A stretch of 64,000 nt of DNA, from NCBI RefSeq assembly GCF_022844465.1, contig NZ_JALHLP010000016.1:1-64000 (forward strand), written 5' to 3'. This document shows positions 53,718 through 60,167 of this stretch, one piece after another. The notes under the pieces are model-generated. The model was not told the origin of the DNA and did no database searches. It saw only the letters and a list, made by a program, of their open reading frames with translations. The position numbers and the translations under genes are program-made. Position 1 is the stretch's first letter; every line of letters starts with the position of its first letter. The DNA is from Bradyrhizobium sp. Its GTDB lineage: Bacteria > Pseudomonadota > Alphaproteobacteria > Rhizobiales > Xanthobacteraceae.

Positions 53718-54091
53718 CCGGGACCCTTGTCACGCCGGAAGTCCGCGCCGCGATCGTCGCGCTGGCGCGCGATGGCTTGGGCAACAAAGCGATTCTCGCC
53801 GAGCTGGCGGTGCCGGGGCTGACCACCGCGGCGGTCCACAAAGCGATCCGCAAGGCGCGGCGCGATGGCGCGCGCGTGCCGTACCGCGGCAAGGGCCCGA
53901 CCGTTGGATGGGCCGAGATCGCGGTCGCGCTCGGCACGGACACACTCAACTATCTGCGCGCCGCCGGCCGCGCCCGCGGGGCGTCACCGGAATTCGTCGC
54001 CGGTGCGCTGCTCGACATCATCAGCCGCGATCGGATCGCCGATGCCGTGCTGGACGATGGCACCATGACGCCGGAACAGGGGGAATCATGA
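53714..54091 (+). CDS. Phage HTH-like hypothetical protein
   Basis: A 125-residue protein: an N-terminal helix-turn-helix-like region (VRAAIVALARDGLGNKAILAELAVPGLTTAAVHKAIRKARRDG) followed by a helical region with YLRAAGRARGASPEFVAGALLDIISRDRIADAVLDDG. It overlaps the previous gene by four bases (ATGA). Probably DNA-binding. Confidence 0.6.
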   Translation: MTGTLVTPEVRAAIVALARDGLGNKAILAELAVPGLTTAAVHKAIRKARRDGARVPYRGKGPTVGWAEIAVALGTDTLNYLRAAGRARGASPEFVAGALLDIISRDRIADAVLDDGTMTPEQGES

Positions 54092-54528
54092 GCCGCATCT
54101 ACGTCGCATCGAGTTGGCGCAATCAGGATCAGCCGATGGTCGTCGACCGCCTGCGCCTGGCTGGGCACGCGGTCTATGATTTCCGCCAACCGCCGCATAG
54201 CGAAGCGGGTTTCAGCTGGCGACAGATTGATCCCGAATTCCAGCATTGGAGCCCGGAGAAATATCGCCAATTGCTGCTCACGCACCCCGTCGCGTCGCAT
54301 GGATTCGTTTCCGATCTGCGCGCGATGCAATGGGCCGACACCTGCGTGCTGGTGCTTCCGTGCGGGCGCTCGGCTCACCTCGAAGCGGGATGGTTCTGCG
54401 GCGCCGGCAAGCGCTGCATCGTGCTGCTCGCCGATGGTGAGCCGGAATTGATGAACTTGCTCGCGAGCGATATCTGCGTATCGATCCATGAAGTGATCGC
54501 GGTGCTCGCGGAGGGGGCCGCCGCATGA
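54088..54528 (+). CDS. Nucleoside deoxyribosyltransferase-like / TIR-like phage protein
   Basis: A 146-residue protein starting MSRIYVASSWRNQ, with an FVSDLRAMQWADTCVLVLPCGRSAHLEAGWFCGAGK core. The conserved SSWRN start and the VLVLPCGRSAHLEAG segment match nucleoside 2-deoxyribosyltransferase-fold proteins. Such phage proteins may alter nucleotide pools. ATGA overlaps both neighbours. Confidence 0.7.
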   Translation: MSRIYVASSWRNQDQPMVVDRLRLAGHAVYDFRQPPHSEAGFSWRQIDPEFQHWSPEKYRQLLLTHPVASHGFVSDLRAMQWADTCVLVLPCGRSAHLEAGWFCGAGKRCIVLLADGEPELMNLLASDICVSIHEVIAVLAEGAAA

Positions 54529-55028
54529 GCGATCTGCAACGCGCGCCGTTGTGCTATCTGGCGACGCCGTACAGCCGCTATCCGGGCGGCATCGAGCGTG
54601 CGTTCGCGGACGCCGCGCGATTGGCGGCCAAGATGATATTGGCCGGCGTCAAGGTCTATTCCCCGATCGCCCACACCCATCCGCTCGCGGTGCATGGCGG
54701 CCTCGATCCGCTCGACCATGCGCTCTGGCTGCCGTTCGATGAAGCTATGATGAACGCCGCCCGCGTGCTGATCGTCGCACATATGGAAGGCTGGCAGGAG
54801 TCGGCCGGCATCGCCTACGAGGTCGCGTATTTCGAGCGACACAATAAGCCAATCTTCGATCTTAACATCGCGACCATGGTGATGGCCAAACGCGCGCGCC
54901 CCTCGCTGCGCGACCACTCCGACGGCACCACCGCCGCGGATCTGGAAGCCGACCGTCGCGAGTTTTTGCAGAACACCCCGCTCGCGCACGGCAAGACCCC
55001 AAGCCAGCAGGGTGGGTCCAGCGTATGA
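54525..55028 (+). CDS. DUF1937-like deoxyribosyltransferase-fold protein
   Basis: A 167-residue protein: LCYLATPYSRYPGGIERAFADAARLAAKMILAGVKVYSPIAHTHPLA, then MMNAARVLIVAHMEGWQESAGIAYEVAYFE. This is the DUF1937 pattern, related to nucleoside 2-deoxyribosyltransferases. The C-terminal tail is disordered. Two such enzymes in tandem suggest a nucleotide-metabolism or base-modification role. ATGA overlaps both neighbours. Confidence 0.72.
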   Translation: MSDLQRAPLCYLATPYSRYPGGIERAFADAARLAAKMILAGVKVYSPIAHTHPLAVHGGLDPLDHALWLPFDEAMMNAARVLIVAHMEGWQESAGIAYEVAYFERHNKPIFDLNIATMVMAKRARPSLRDHSDGTTAADLEADRREFLQNTPLAHGKTPSQQGGSSV

Positions 55029-55903
55029 ACGCACAATTTCAACCGCAGTGCGCCGCCTTTGACAAACCCCACGTTCGCGCAACGCTGGTTCGGAAAGCCG
55101 CGCAGTACGGCGGCTTAGAAGCCTTCGCGCGCGCCCATGGCTTGTCGGAACTCTATGTGATCGAGGCTGCGAATGGCCGCACCGAAATGAGCGTCAAGCT
55201 GTGGCGCGCGATGGGCCTCGATCCAGGGTGGCTCACCCGCCCAAATGCCGGAGGCCGTGCCATGACGCCGTATACCCCCGATGCCGTGAACGCGATCCGC
55301 GCGGCCCTCCGCAGCGGCCGATCGGCCGAATCCACCAGGCGCATGCTCGGTTGGGATGCTGGTATGTTCGCAGGCGTCTGCCGCAAGCACGGCATCGATC
55401 TGCTGCTGCCGGAATCCGAGCAGGTCACACAAGCGAAAGATGCGGCGAACACGGCGGCGCCGATCAAGCCGCCGCCGCCCGTCGCAGCCCAGGGTCGCCG
55501 CCGGCGGCGGCCGGCGCCGGGCGACGAAGCGGGCTCTGGTCGCTTGATCGACGTCACGGTCAATCTGCACCCCGAGATCATCGCGGCGCTCTCGCGCCAT
55601 GCCGCGCGCCGCGGCGTGTCGCGTTACCGCGCCGCCGGTGGCCTGGTCGCCGCCGAGATCGCGACGGCCGGCGTGGAGCGAATCCGGATTATCCCGCCGG
55701 CGACCCGTGGCGCCGGCCGCGGAACCGTGGCGGTCAGTGTCGGTCTCGAGCCCTCCTGCGCGACGACGCTCGAGCGTGAATCGCAGCGGCGGCGCCGTAA
55801 GCGTGAGTCGACCTGGGCCTTGGTCAAGGCCTGCCTGGTGCGATGGTTCGAACGACAGTCGGGGCGCTCGGCCGCGGGCGGGTGCGATGGAGCCGGCGCA
55901 TGA
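55025..55903 (+). CDS. Phage DNA-binding-like protein upstream of the TnpB-like gene
   Basis: A 292-residue protein. Residues 1-75 look like a Cro-type HTH (GGLEAFARAHGLSELYVIEAANGRTEMS); a second helical DNA-binding-like segment spans about 80-125; after an Arg/Pro linker the last part, IDVTVNLHPEIIAALSRHAARRGVSRYRAAGGLVAAEIA, is RHH-like. It ends with ATGA overlapping the TnpB-like start, so the two are coupled. It might regulate the RNA-guided module. Confidence 0.6.
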   Translation: MNAQFQPQCAAFDKPHVRATLVRKAAQYGGLEAFARAHGLSELYVIEAANGRTEMSVKLWRAMGLDPGWLTRPNAGGRAMTPYTPDAVNAIRAALRSGRSAESTRRMLGWDAGMFAGVCRKHGIDLLLPESEQVTQAKDAANTAAPIKPPPPVAAQGRRRRRPAPGDEAGSGRLIDVTVNLHPEIIAALSRHAARRGVSRYRAAGGLVAAEIATAGVERIRIIPPATRGAGRGTVAVSVGLEPSCATTLERESQRRRRKRESTWALVKACLVRWFERQSGRSAAGGCDGAGA

Positions 55904-57249
55904 GTGTCAACGTGCTGCGGCGCTATACATTCAAGCTGTACCCGAGCCCGATGCAAGTGGCGGCTCTGGAAGCGCAGGCGCGGATGATGGCCGAACTCTG
56001 GAACGCGCTTCTGCAGCGGCGCGAGGACGTCTATCGGCGAGAGAAGAGGACGCTGAATAAGCGCCAGCAATACAAGGAAATCACCACGCTCCGTGCCGAA
56101 TGTCCGGAGTGGGCGGCGCTGTCGGTGGCGGCGGCGCGCGGCGTCGCGCAACATCTCGACAGCGCTTTCAAAGCGTTTTTCCGGCGGGCTAAGCAGGGCG
56201 CCGGCGCGCAAGCGGGTTATCCGCGCTACAAGCGCACGCGCGGCGGCATGTCGATCTCGTTTACCGAGTGCATGGGATCGGGCTGGTCGCTTGACCGCGC
56301 CGCCGCTGCGGCAAAGGCCGGCGGCTGGCGGCTCTACGTCAAGGGCGTGGCGGGAACGATCAAGGCGCGCGGGCTATTGCCCGCGCAGCCGCTGTCCTGG
56401 CGCACGGGCGAGATCATCTATCGCGATGGCCGCTGGTGGTTGTCCGTTGTGGTAGAATGCGCGGCGCGCCGGGTGGCTGGCGCCGAACGGCTTACGATCA
56501 GGCTCGATCTGATCGATCAGTTTGCGCGGGTTGAGCGCGCAAGTGGCGGGTCTCCCGCCTGCTCGCAAGAGCAAATCACCGGACAGTCTCAACAGCTTGA
56601 CCGGACTCCGGGTCTCGTCACCCCGCATTTGTCCGGTGACGAGAACCCCTTGGCCAAGCGTTCGATCTGGAATCCGGGTCTCGTCACCCCGCATTTGTCC
56701 GGTGACGAGAACACGGTGACGCAGTGCTCGACGCCTTGCCAAGGTCTCGTCACCCCGCATTTGTCCGGTGACGAGAATGCCGTCATGATCGCCAAGGTCG
56801 ACGCGATCAAGTCGGTGCGGGATAGACGGTTCCCGCGCAAACCGTTCTGCAAACCCTCCTGGCGTTGGCGGCGCGAAACCGCCCGCGCGGCGCGACTGAC
56901 CGCCAGGGCGGCGCGCAAGCGCAAATATAATCTTCACCGCTGGTCGACCGCGATCGTGCAATTGGCCGCCGATCTCACCGTCATCAAGCCGGATATCAAA
57001 CAGGCAACCGCCAGTCCGCGCGGCGACGCCAGCCAATGGGGCGCCGCGGTCGAAACCGTCTCCAGGCTTAATTGCAACACGCTTAATCAAGCGCCGGCCA
57101 TGGCGGTGAGCATGCTCACCTACAAGGCCGCCGAAGCCAATATCCGCTGCGATGTCATTACTGACACTGCGCCGGCTATCGCCATCGGCCCAGAGCTGGT
57201 GGCTGCGTCCAAAACCCTGCGGCGCGCGCGCCGCGCAATGAGGAAGTGA
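55900..57249 (+). CDS. TnpB/Cas12-like protein, probably nuclease-dead, with embedded CRISPR-like array
   Basis: 449 residues from ATG 55900 (ATGA overlap; a start at 55843 is unlikely). The N-terminal part is TnpB-like: LRRYTFKLYPSPMQVAALEAQARMMAELWNALLQRR, then GYPRYKRTRGG. RuvC-I looks present as LTIRLDLIDQFARV (D203). Residues 206-237 come from the scaffold and 238-293 from the array; the frame stays open. The RuvC-II region reads LTVIKPDIKQ, with Lys363 where TnpB has Glu. The RuvC-III region reads GPELVAASKTLRR (Glu432 for Asp), and the CxxC zinc finger is missing. DNA cleavage is unlikely, while RNA-guided binding is plausible. Motif alignment is from memory. Confidence 0.8.
   Translation: MSVNVLRRYTFKLYPSPMQVAALEAQARMMAELWNALLQRREDVYRREKRTLNKRQQYKEITTLRAECPEWAALSVAAARGVAQHLDSAFKAFFRRAKQGAGAQAGYPRYKRTRGGMSISFTECMGSGWSLDRAAAAAKAGGWRLYVKGVAGTIKARGLLPAQPLSWRTGEIIYRDGRWWLSVVVECAARRVAGAERLTIRLDLIDQFARVERASGGSPACSQEQITGQSQQLDRTPGLVTPHLSGDENPLAKRSIWNPGLVTPHLSGDENTVTQCSTPCQGLVTPHLSGDENAVMIAKVDAIKSVRDRRFPRKPFCKPSWRWRRETARAARLTARAARKRKYNLHRWSTAIVQLAADLTVIKPDIKQATASPRGDASQWGAAVETVSRLNCNTLNQAPAMAVSMLTYKAAEANIRCDVITDTAPAIAIGPELVAASKTLRRARRAMRK
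56515..56608 (+). ncRNA. Guide-RNA scaffold, copy 1 (inside the TnpB-like gene)
   Basis: A 94-base segment identical (93/94) to 57497-57590. It can fold into three hairpins: TTGCGCG/CGCGCAA, GGCGGG/CCCGCC, and TGCTC-GCAA-GAGCA with a GNRA-type loop. An anti-repeat TCACCGGACA complementary to TGTCCGGTGA of the repeat follows. Its start also encodes RuvC-I (DQFARV), so coding and RNA functions overlap. Two extra bases (CG, 56609-56610) precede the first repeat. Confidence 0.75.
56611..56778 (+). CRISPR. CRISPR-like array 1: three 36-bp repeats, two 30-bp spacers
   Basis: Repeats at 56611-56646, 56677-56712 and 56743-56778 start GGTCTCGTCACC and end GGTGACGAGAAC (9-base arms CTCGTCACC/GGTGACGAG); the last repeat ends AAT. 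Spacers are 56647-56676 and 56713-56742. The unit is 66 bases, so the TnpB-like frame runs through it, encoding GLVTPHLSGDEN per repeat. Spacer 1 matches 58961-58990 of this prophage exactly. Confidence 0.9.
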
Positions 57250-57253
57250 CCCC

Positions 57254-57493
57254 ATGCCATCAATTCGCACGCCTGAACTCGTGACCGCCACCGTCGCGCT
57301 TAACAGCCTGATCGACCAGGCTCGGCGCGGTAAAGCAGATGTCGAACAGGGCCGCGTCGTGATCGGCGCCGCTAACGGCATCTGCCGTCTGGTCAAGACC
57401 GATCTCGAACGCCGGATGGCCGCGCCCAAACTGCAGGAACTCGAAGCCCGCACCGTGCAGGCCCGACCGACGCGGCTGTCGCGGCGCGTCTGA
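57254..57493 (+). CDS. Small phage hypothetical protein
   Basis: A 79-residue helical protein (MPSIRTPELVTATVALNSLIDQARRG...). It lies five bases after the TnpB-like stop and ends four bases before scaffold copy 2. No motif recognised. Its position between the effector and the second guide locus makes a role in the system possible, but nothing in the sequence shows it. Confidence 0.55.
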   Translation: MPSIRTPELVTATVALNSLIDQARRGKADVEQGRVVIGAANGICRLVKTDLERRMAAPKLQELEARTVQARPTRLSRRV

Positions 57494-57496
57494 CAA

Positions 57497-57590
57497 GATC
57501 AATTTGCGCGGGTTGAGCGCGCAAGTGGCGGGTCTCCCGCCTGCTCGCAAGAGCAAATCACCGGACAGTCTCAACAGCTTGACCGGACTC
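57497..57590 (+). ncRNA. Guide-RNA scaffold, copy 2
   Basis: The intergenic copy of the scaffold. Hairpins: 57504-57524, 57527-57541, 57542-57555. The anti-repeat 57558-57567 (TCACCGGACA) can pair with 57610-57619 in the first repeat. GACCG-GACT-CGGTC bridges scaffold and repeat. This order (scaffold, anti-repeat, repeat, spacer) is that of a natural single guide. Confidence 0.75.
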
Positions 57591-57692
57591 GGTCTCGTCA
57601 CCCCGCATTTGTCCGGTGACGAGAACGATGCAGCTCGGATTGCCATCGCCGCTCGGGGTCTCGTCACCCCGCATTTGTCCGGTGACGAGAAC
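57591..57692 (+). CRISPR. CRISPR-like array 2: two 36-bp repeats, one 30-bp spacer
   Basis: Repeats 57591-57626 and 57657-57692 are identical to those of array 1. The spacer 57627-57656 (from GATGCAGCTCGGATTGCC to GCTCGG) has no other match that I could find in this window on either strand. Unlike array 1 it lies in a noncoding gap, and joins the scaffold without the extra CG. It fits a transcript within the early operon. Confidence 0.9.
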
Positions 57693-57739
57693 AGCGTAAG
57701 GCGTCGAAAAAGAACCGCAACGAGGCGCAAAGCACGATC

Positions 57740-57979
57740 ATGACCACCACCCTTCGATCGCCCCGGCATCGCTGGAGCGATCGCACCACTGTCGTCGACG
57801 GCACGGTTTCCGGTTGTCAGGAAACCCATCGCCGCTGTCCGCAGTGCGGACTGATCAAGATCACCGTGCACCCGCCGCACGGCCTGCCGTGGCGGGTCTG
57901 GCGCACCGCCGCCGGCGCTGCGTGGCAGGGCGATAGGACGCCGCCATGTGTGGCCGCGGCCGCGGCGGAGGCGTCATGA
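57740..57979 (+). CDS. Small Cys-pair phage protein
   Basis: A 79-residue protein with one CPQCG zinc-ribbon half-site (RRCPQCGLIKITVHPPHGLPWRVWRT). The stop overlaps the next ATG (ATGA). Comparable tiny proteins of unknown function occur in phage replication regions. Confidence 0.6.
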   Translation: MTTTLRSPRHRWSDRTTVVDGTVSGCQETHRRCPQCGLIKITVHPPHGLPWRVWRTAAGAAWQGDRTPPCVAAAAAEAS

Positions 57980-59247
57980 GCGTGCGGGCGATGAATTGGG
58001 CGATGGAACAGGCGACCGGCGATCCGCGCGCGCAGTGCCTGCTGTTTGTGCTGGCCGACTGCGCAAACCCGGAAGGGGTGGCCTGGCCGTCGGTAAAATA
58101 CATGGCCGAAAAATCGCAACAGTCCAAAGCCACGGTGCAGCGGCGGCTGAAAGAATTGGAAGAGATTGGCGCGATCGCGCGATTCCCGCGTTGGGAAGAC
58201 GACACCGGCAAGATCAATGCCGCGGGCAGGGGGCGCCGCACCAGCGATGAAATCCGGCTGCTGCTTGATCGCCGTATCGCGTCGCCTGTGGACGATTCAG
58301 ATAGCGACGATGAGTCGTCGAAGCCTGAGACAGCGCTGGGTAATAGAGGGGAATTCGGGGCAATGGATTACCCTACCCCCCCGTCGCAGGCTGAGACGGG
58401 GGGGTCGCAGGCTGACACCCCCCCGTCGCTGGGGAGCGACCCCCCCCCGTCGCACTGCTGCGACCCCTATATGAACCGTAATTCTGAACCACAGAAAGAT
58501 TCTCCCCCCAACCCCCCTCCGGGGGGCGAGGCGTCGAATGTGGTGGAGGTTGAAGGCTGGCAGGCATTCGAAACCGCGTTCGCCGCGGACGGCGATCCGA
58601 TCGTGCGCGTGTCGATCGCCAAGCAGCTGTTCGCAGCACTGACCGCGGACGAAAAGCGGCGGTTGGTCGCAGCGGCCAAGGGGTTGATCGCCTGGCGGCG
58701 CCGGCAAAAGCGGCCGCCGGGGAAACCATCGGCGCAAACCTTCATCCGCGAAACCGATGCCTGGGCGAACTGGCAAAAATACGCCCCGCCCGATCCGGTC
58801 GTGCGCGAGCCACCGGTGTTTATCGCCGATGGCTCGGCCGATTGGCGCGCGCTGTGCGTGCTGGCGCGGATTTGCGACGACCCCGAACCGGTCGCACGCA
58901 TGGTCGCCGACCATGGGCTTGGGCTGCTGCGATCGAAGCCGCTGTCGGAAGCAATGCGTGCCCTTGGCCAAGCGTTCGATCTGGAATCCGGTGAATGGCC
59001 GATCGTTGAGGACGGCTCGCAGCAGTGCGGCGCATGGTGCGCATTTGTCGGCATCAAGCCGTTTAACCTGTTCACCGGCGAGGTCGTGCAGAAGGAAATC
59101 ATGCCCGGCAAAACCGTGGCTTGGAAGGTCGCCAAGTTCGGCCTGCGGGTGCCGTGGCTGTGGCCGCCGCGCAAGGATGGGTCGCTGTCGCTGGCGGCGT
59201 CGGCGATGCCAGTAGCCAATCATGAAATGAGCGATCAAGGGGAGTGA
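57976..59247 (+). CDS. Phage replication-initiator-like HTH protein; target of spacer 1
   Basis: A 423-residue protein. The N-terminal 90 residues form a winged-helix (LLFVLADCANPEGVAWPSVKYMAEKSQQSKATVQRRLKELEEIGAI), like the HTH_36-type replisome organisers. A disordered Pro-rich linker with repeated PPSxxG words follows. A C-terminal domain includes FETAFAADGDPIVR, AWRRRQKRPPGKPSAQTFIRE and WPIVEDGSQQCGAWCAFVG. It is the natural candidate for an early lytic replication gene. The matching protospacer is inside the coding region. Confidence 0.75.
   Translation: MSVRAMNWAMEQATGDPRAQCLLFVLADCANPEGVAWPSVKYMAEKSQQSKATVQRRLKELEEIGAIARFPRWEDDTGKINAAGRGRRTSDEIRLLLDRRIASPVDDSDSDDESSKPETALGNRGEFGAMDYPTPPSQAETGGSQADTPPSLGSDPPPSHCCDPYMNRNSEPQKDSPPNPPPGGEASNVVEVEGWQAFETAFAADGDPIVRVSIAKQLFAALTADEKRRLVAAAKGLIAWRRRQKRPPGKPSAQTFIRETDAWANWQKYAPPDPVVREPPVFIADGSADWRALCVLARICDDPEPVARMVADHGLGLLRSKPLSEAMRALGQAFDLESGEWPIVEDGSQQCGAWCAFVGIKPFNLFTGEVVQKEIMPGKTVAWKVAKFGLRVPWLWPPRKDGSLSLAASAMPVANHEMSDQGE
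58961..58990 (+). other. Protospacer matching array 1 spacer 1
   Basis: These 30 bases are identical to spacer 1 (56647-56676), same strand orientation. The 5' flank is GCAATGCGTG and the 3' flank GTGAATGG. A type V-like PAM would lie on the 5' side; no T-rich motif is present, so the PAM is unknown. The guide would pair with the template strand of the replication-initiator-like gene. Confidence 0.97.
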
Positions 59248-59249
59248 CG

Positions 59250-59861
59250 ATGTTTGCCAAGACGGATCCGACCATGGCGGATGTGTGGGGGATGGCGCTG
59301 GGGCCGGCATTGCTCGACTTCCACGCGCCGCGCCAGTGGCGCGCGCTTACGGTTCGTCCGACCTACGAGCAGAAGGCGGCGGATTTTCTCAAGACTGAGC
59401 GGCAATGGGTGTACTGGCCGTGCTTTGTCGACCAGGTGCATGCGGGCGGGCATCGCCGCGGTCAGTGCCGTGTACGGCGCGCCGTGTTCCGCGCGGTGAT
59501 GCCCGGCTACCTGTTTCTGGCGGTGCACCCCGACAGCGGCGATCCCTGGAGCTGCGTGCATGCCACGCCCGGCATAACCGGTTTTGTGCGCGATGGCGGC
59601 GGTCACGCCGCCGCCTTGACCGACCGTGACATCGATATCATCCGGATGATCGAGGCCGGACTGAATCTGCCACACGATCCAATGAAGGCGCATCGCCACA
59701 AACCTGGGGATAAAGTGCGGTTTGTTGACGATACCTACAGCCGCTGGCCGCCCAGTATTGTGCGCAGGCTTGCGGAGGACGGCCGAATCGTGCTTGAGAC
59801 TCTGCTGTTGGGGCGGATCGTGCCGATTCTGGCCTATCCGCACCAGATCGAGGCGATGTAG
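59250..59861 (+). CDS. Phage NusG-like transcription antiterminator
   Basis: A 203-residue protein (GTG 59244 is an alternative start). The N-terminal part is NGN-like: WRALTVRPTYEQKAADFLKTERQWVYWPCF, then RRAVFRAVMPGYLFLAVHPD and TPGITGFVRDGG. The C-terminal part, HKPGDKVRFVDDTYSRWPPSIVRRLAEDGRIVLETLLLGRIVPI, is KOW-like. NusG/RfaH relatives bind RNA polymerase and stop premature termination. It precedes two terminators, then late genes, as for a late-gene antiterminator. Confidence 0.8.
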   Translation: MFAKTDPTMADVWGMALGPALLDFHAPRQWRALTVRPTYEQKAADFLKTERQWVYWPCFVDQVHAGGHRRGQCRVRRAVFRAVMPGYLFLAVHPDSGDPWSCVHATPGITGFVRDGGGHAAALTDRDIDIIRMIEAGLNLPHDPMKAHRHKPGDKVRFVDDTYSRWPPSIVRRLAEDGRIVLETLLLGRIVPILAYPHQIEAM

Positions 59862-59988
59862 GTAAGCCAGGCGCAACCAGCGCTTCCCCTGCTCAAGTCC
59901 CTCGACGGCGCGGACGCGCTACACACCGGGCGATTGCCCGTGCTGCCGCTTACCGGCACAAAGTTTCTCGGTTTTGTCAGAACGGTGG

Positions 59989-60017
59989 CCCCGGTGCTGC
60001 GCAGCGCCGGGGTTTTT
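59989..60017 (+). terminator. Intrinsic terminator after the early operon
   Basis: CCCCGGTGCTGC/GCAGCGCCGGGG (12-base arms, one G-T pair, no loop as written, so the last pairs open) followed directly by TTTTT. It is about 130 bases after the NusG-like stop. It is a natural target of antitermination. Confidence 0.85.
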
Positions 60018-60118
60018 ATTGCTATAGGGTATGCGGCGGCCGTGAAAATCGCGCCGCGCGCCAACCCGGGAGTCTCCCATGTGACGCATGCCGTTCATCC
60101 ATCTTGTCAAGGATAGAG

Positions 60119-60148
60119 CAAAGCCCGGCGCAGCGATGCGTCGGGCTT
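60119..60148 (+). terminator. Second terminator hairpin
   Basis: AAAGCCCG-(G)CGCA against TGCG(T)CGGGCTTT with a GCGA loop, ending in TTT. It lies 100 bases beyond the first, just before the late genes. Tandem terminators fit an antitermination-controlled late promoter region. Confidence 0.75.
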
Positions 60149-60167
60149 TCGCGTTTGAAGCCATAGG

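Larger units (their letters stand above)
59862..60167. other. Early/late boundary without a supported gene
   Basis: This 306-base gap holds two terminator hairpins and no credible open frame. It separates the early operon ending in the NusG-like gene from the packaging genes. Confidence 0.6.

Noticed and set aside
55843-55899. Longer 468-residue form of the TnpB-like protein
   Set aside because: The extra 19 residues overlap the upstream gene out of frame and look noncoding. ATG 55900 overlaps the upstream stop as ATGA, like its neighbours, and begins the TnpB-like homology.
57591-57692. Minus-strand orientation of the repeats
   Set aside because: The scaffold hairpins and anti-repeat lie upstream on the plus strand, and the repeat's plus-strand 3' end (GAGAAC) next to the spacer suits a type V-like guide. 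Not excluded, but less likely.
58297-59310. Antisense frames opposite the replication-initiator-like gene
   Set aside because: They are shadows of the coding strand; no start site or motif supports them.
59934-60116. 60-residue frame in the early/late gap
   Set aside because: It covers the terminator hairpin, has no ribosome site and no protein-like features.
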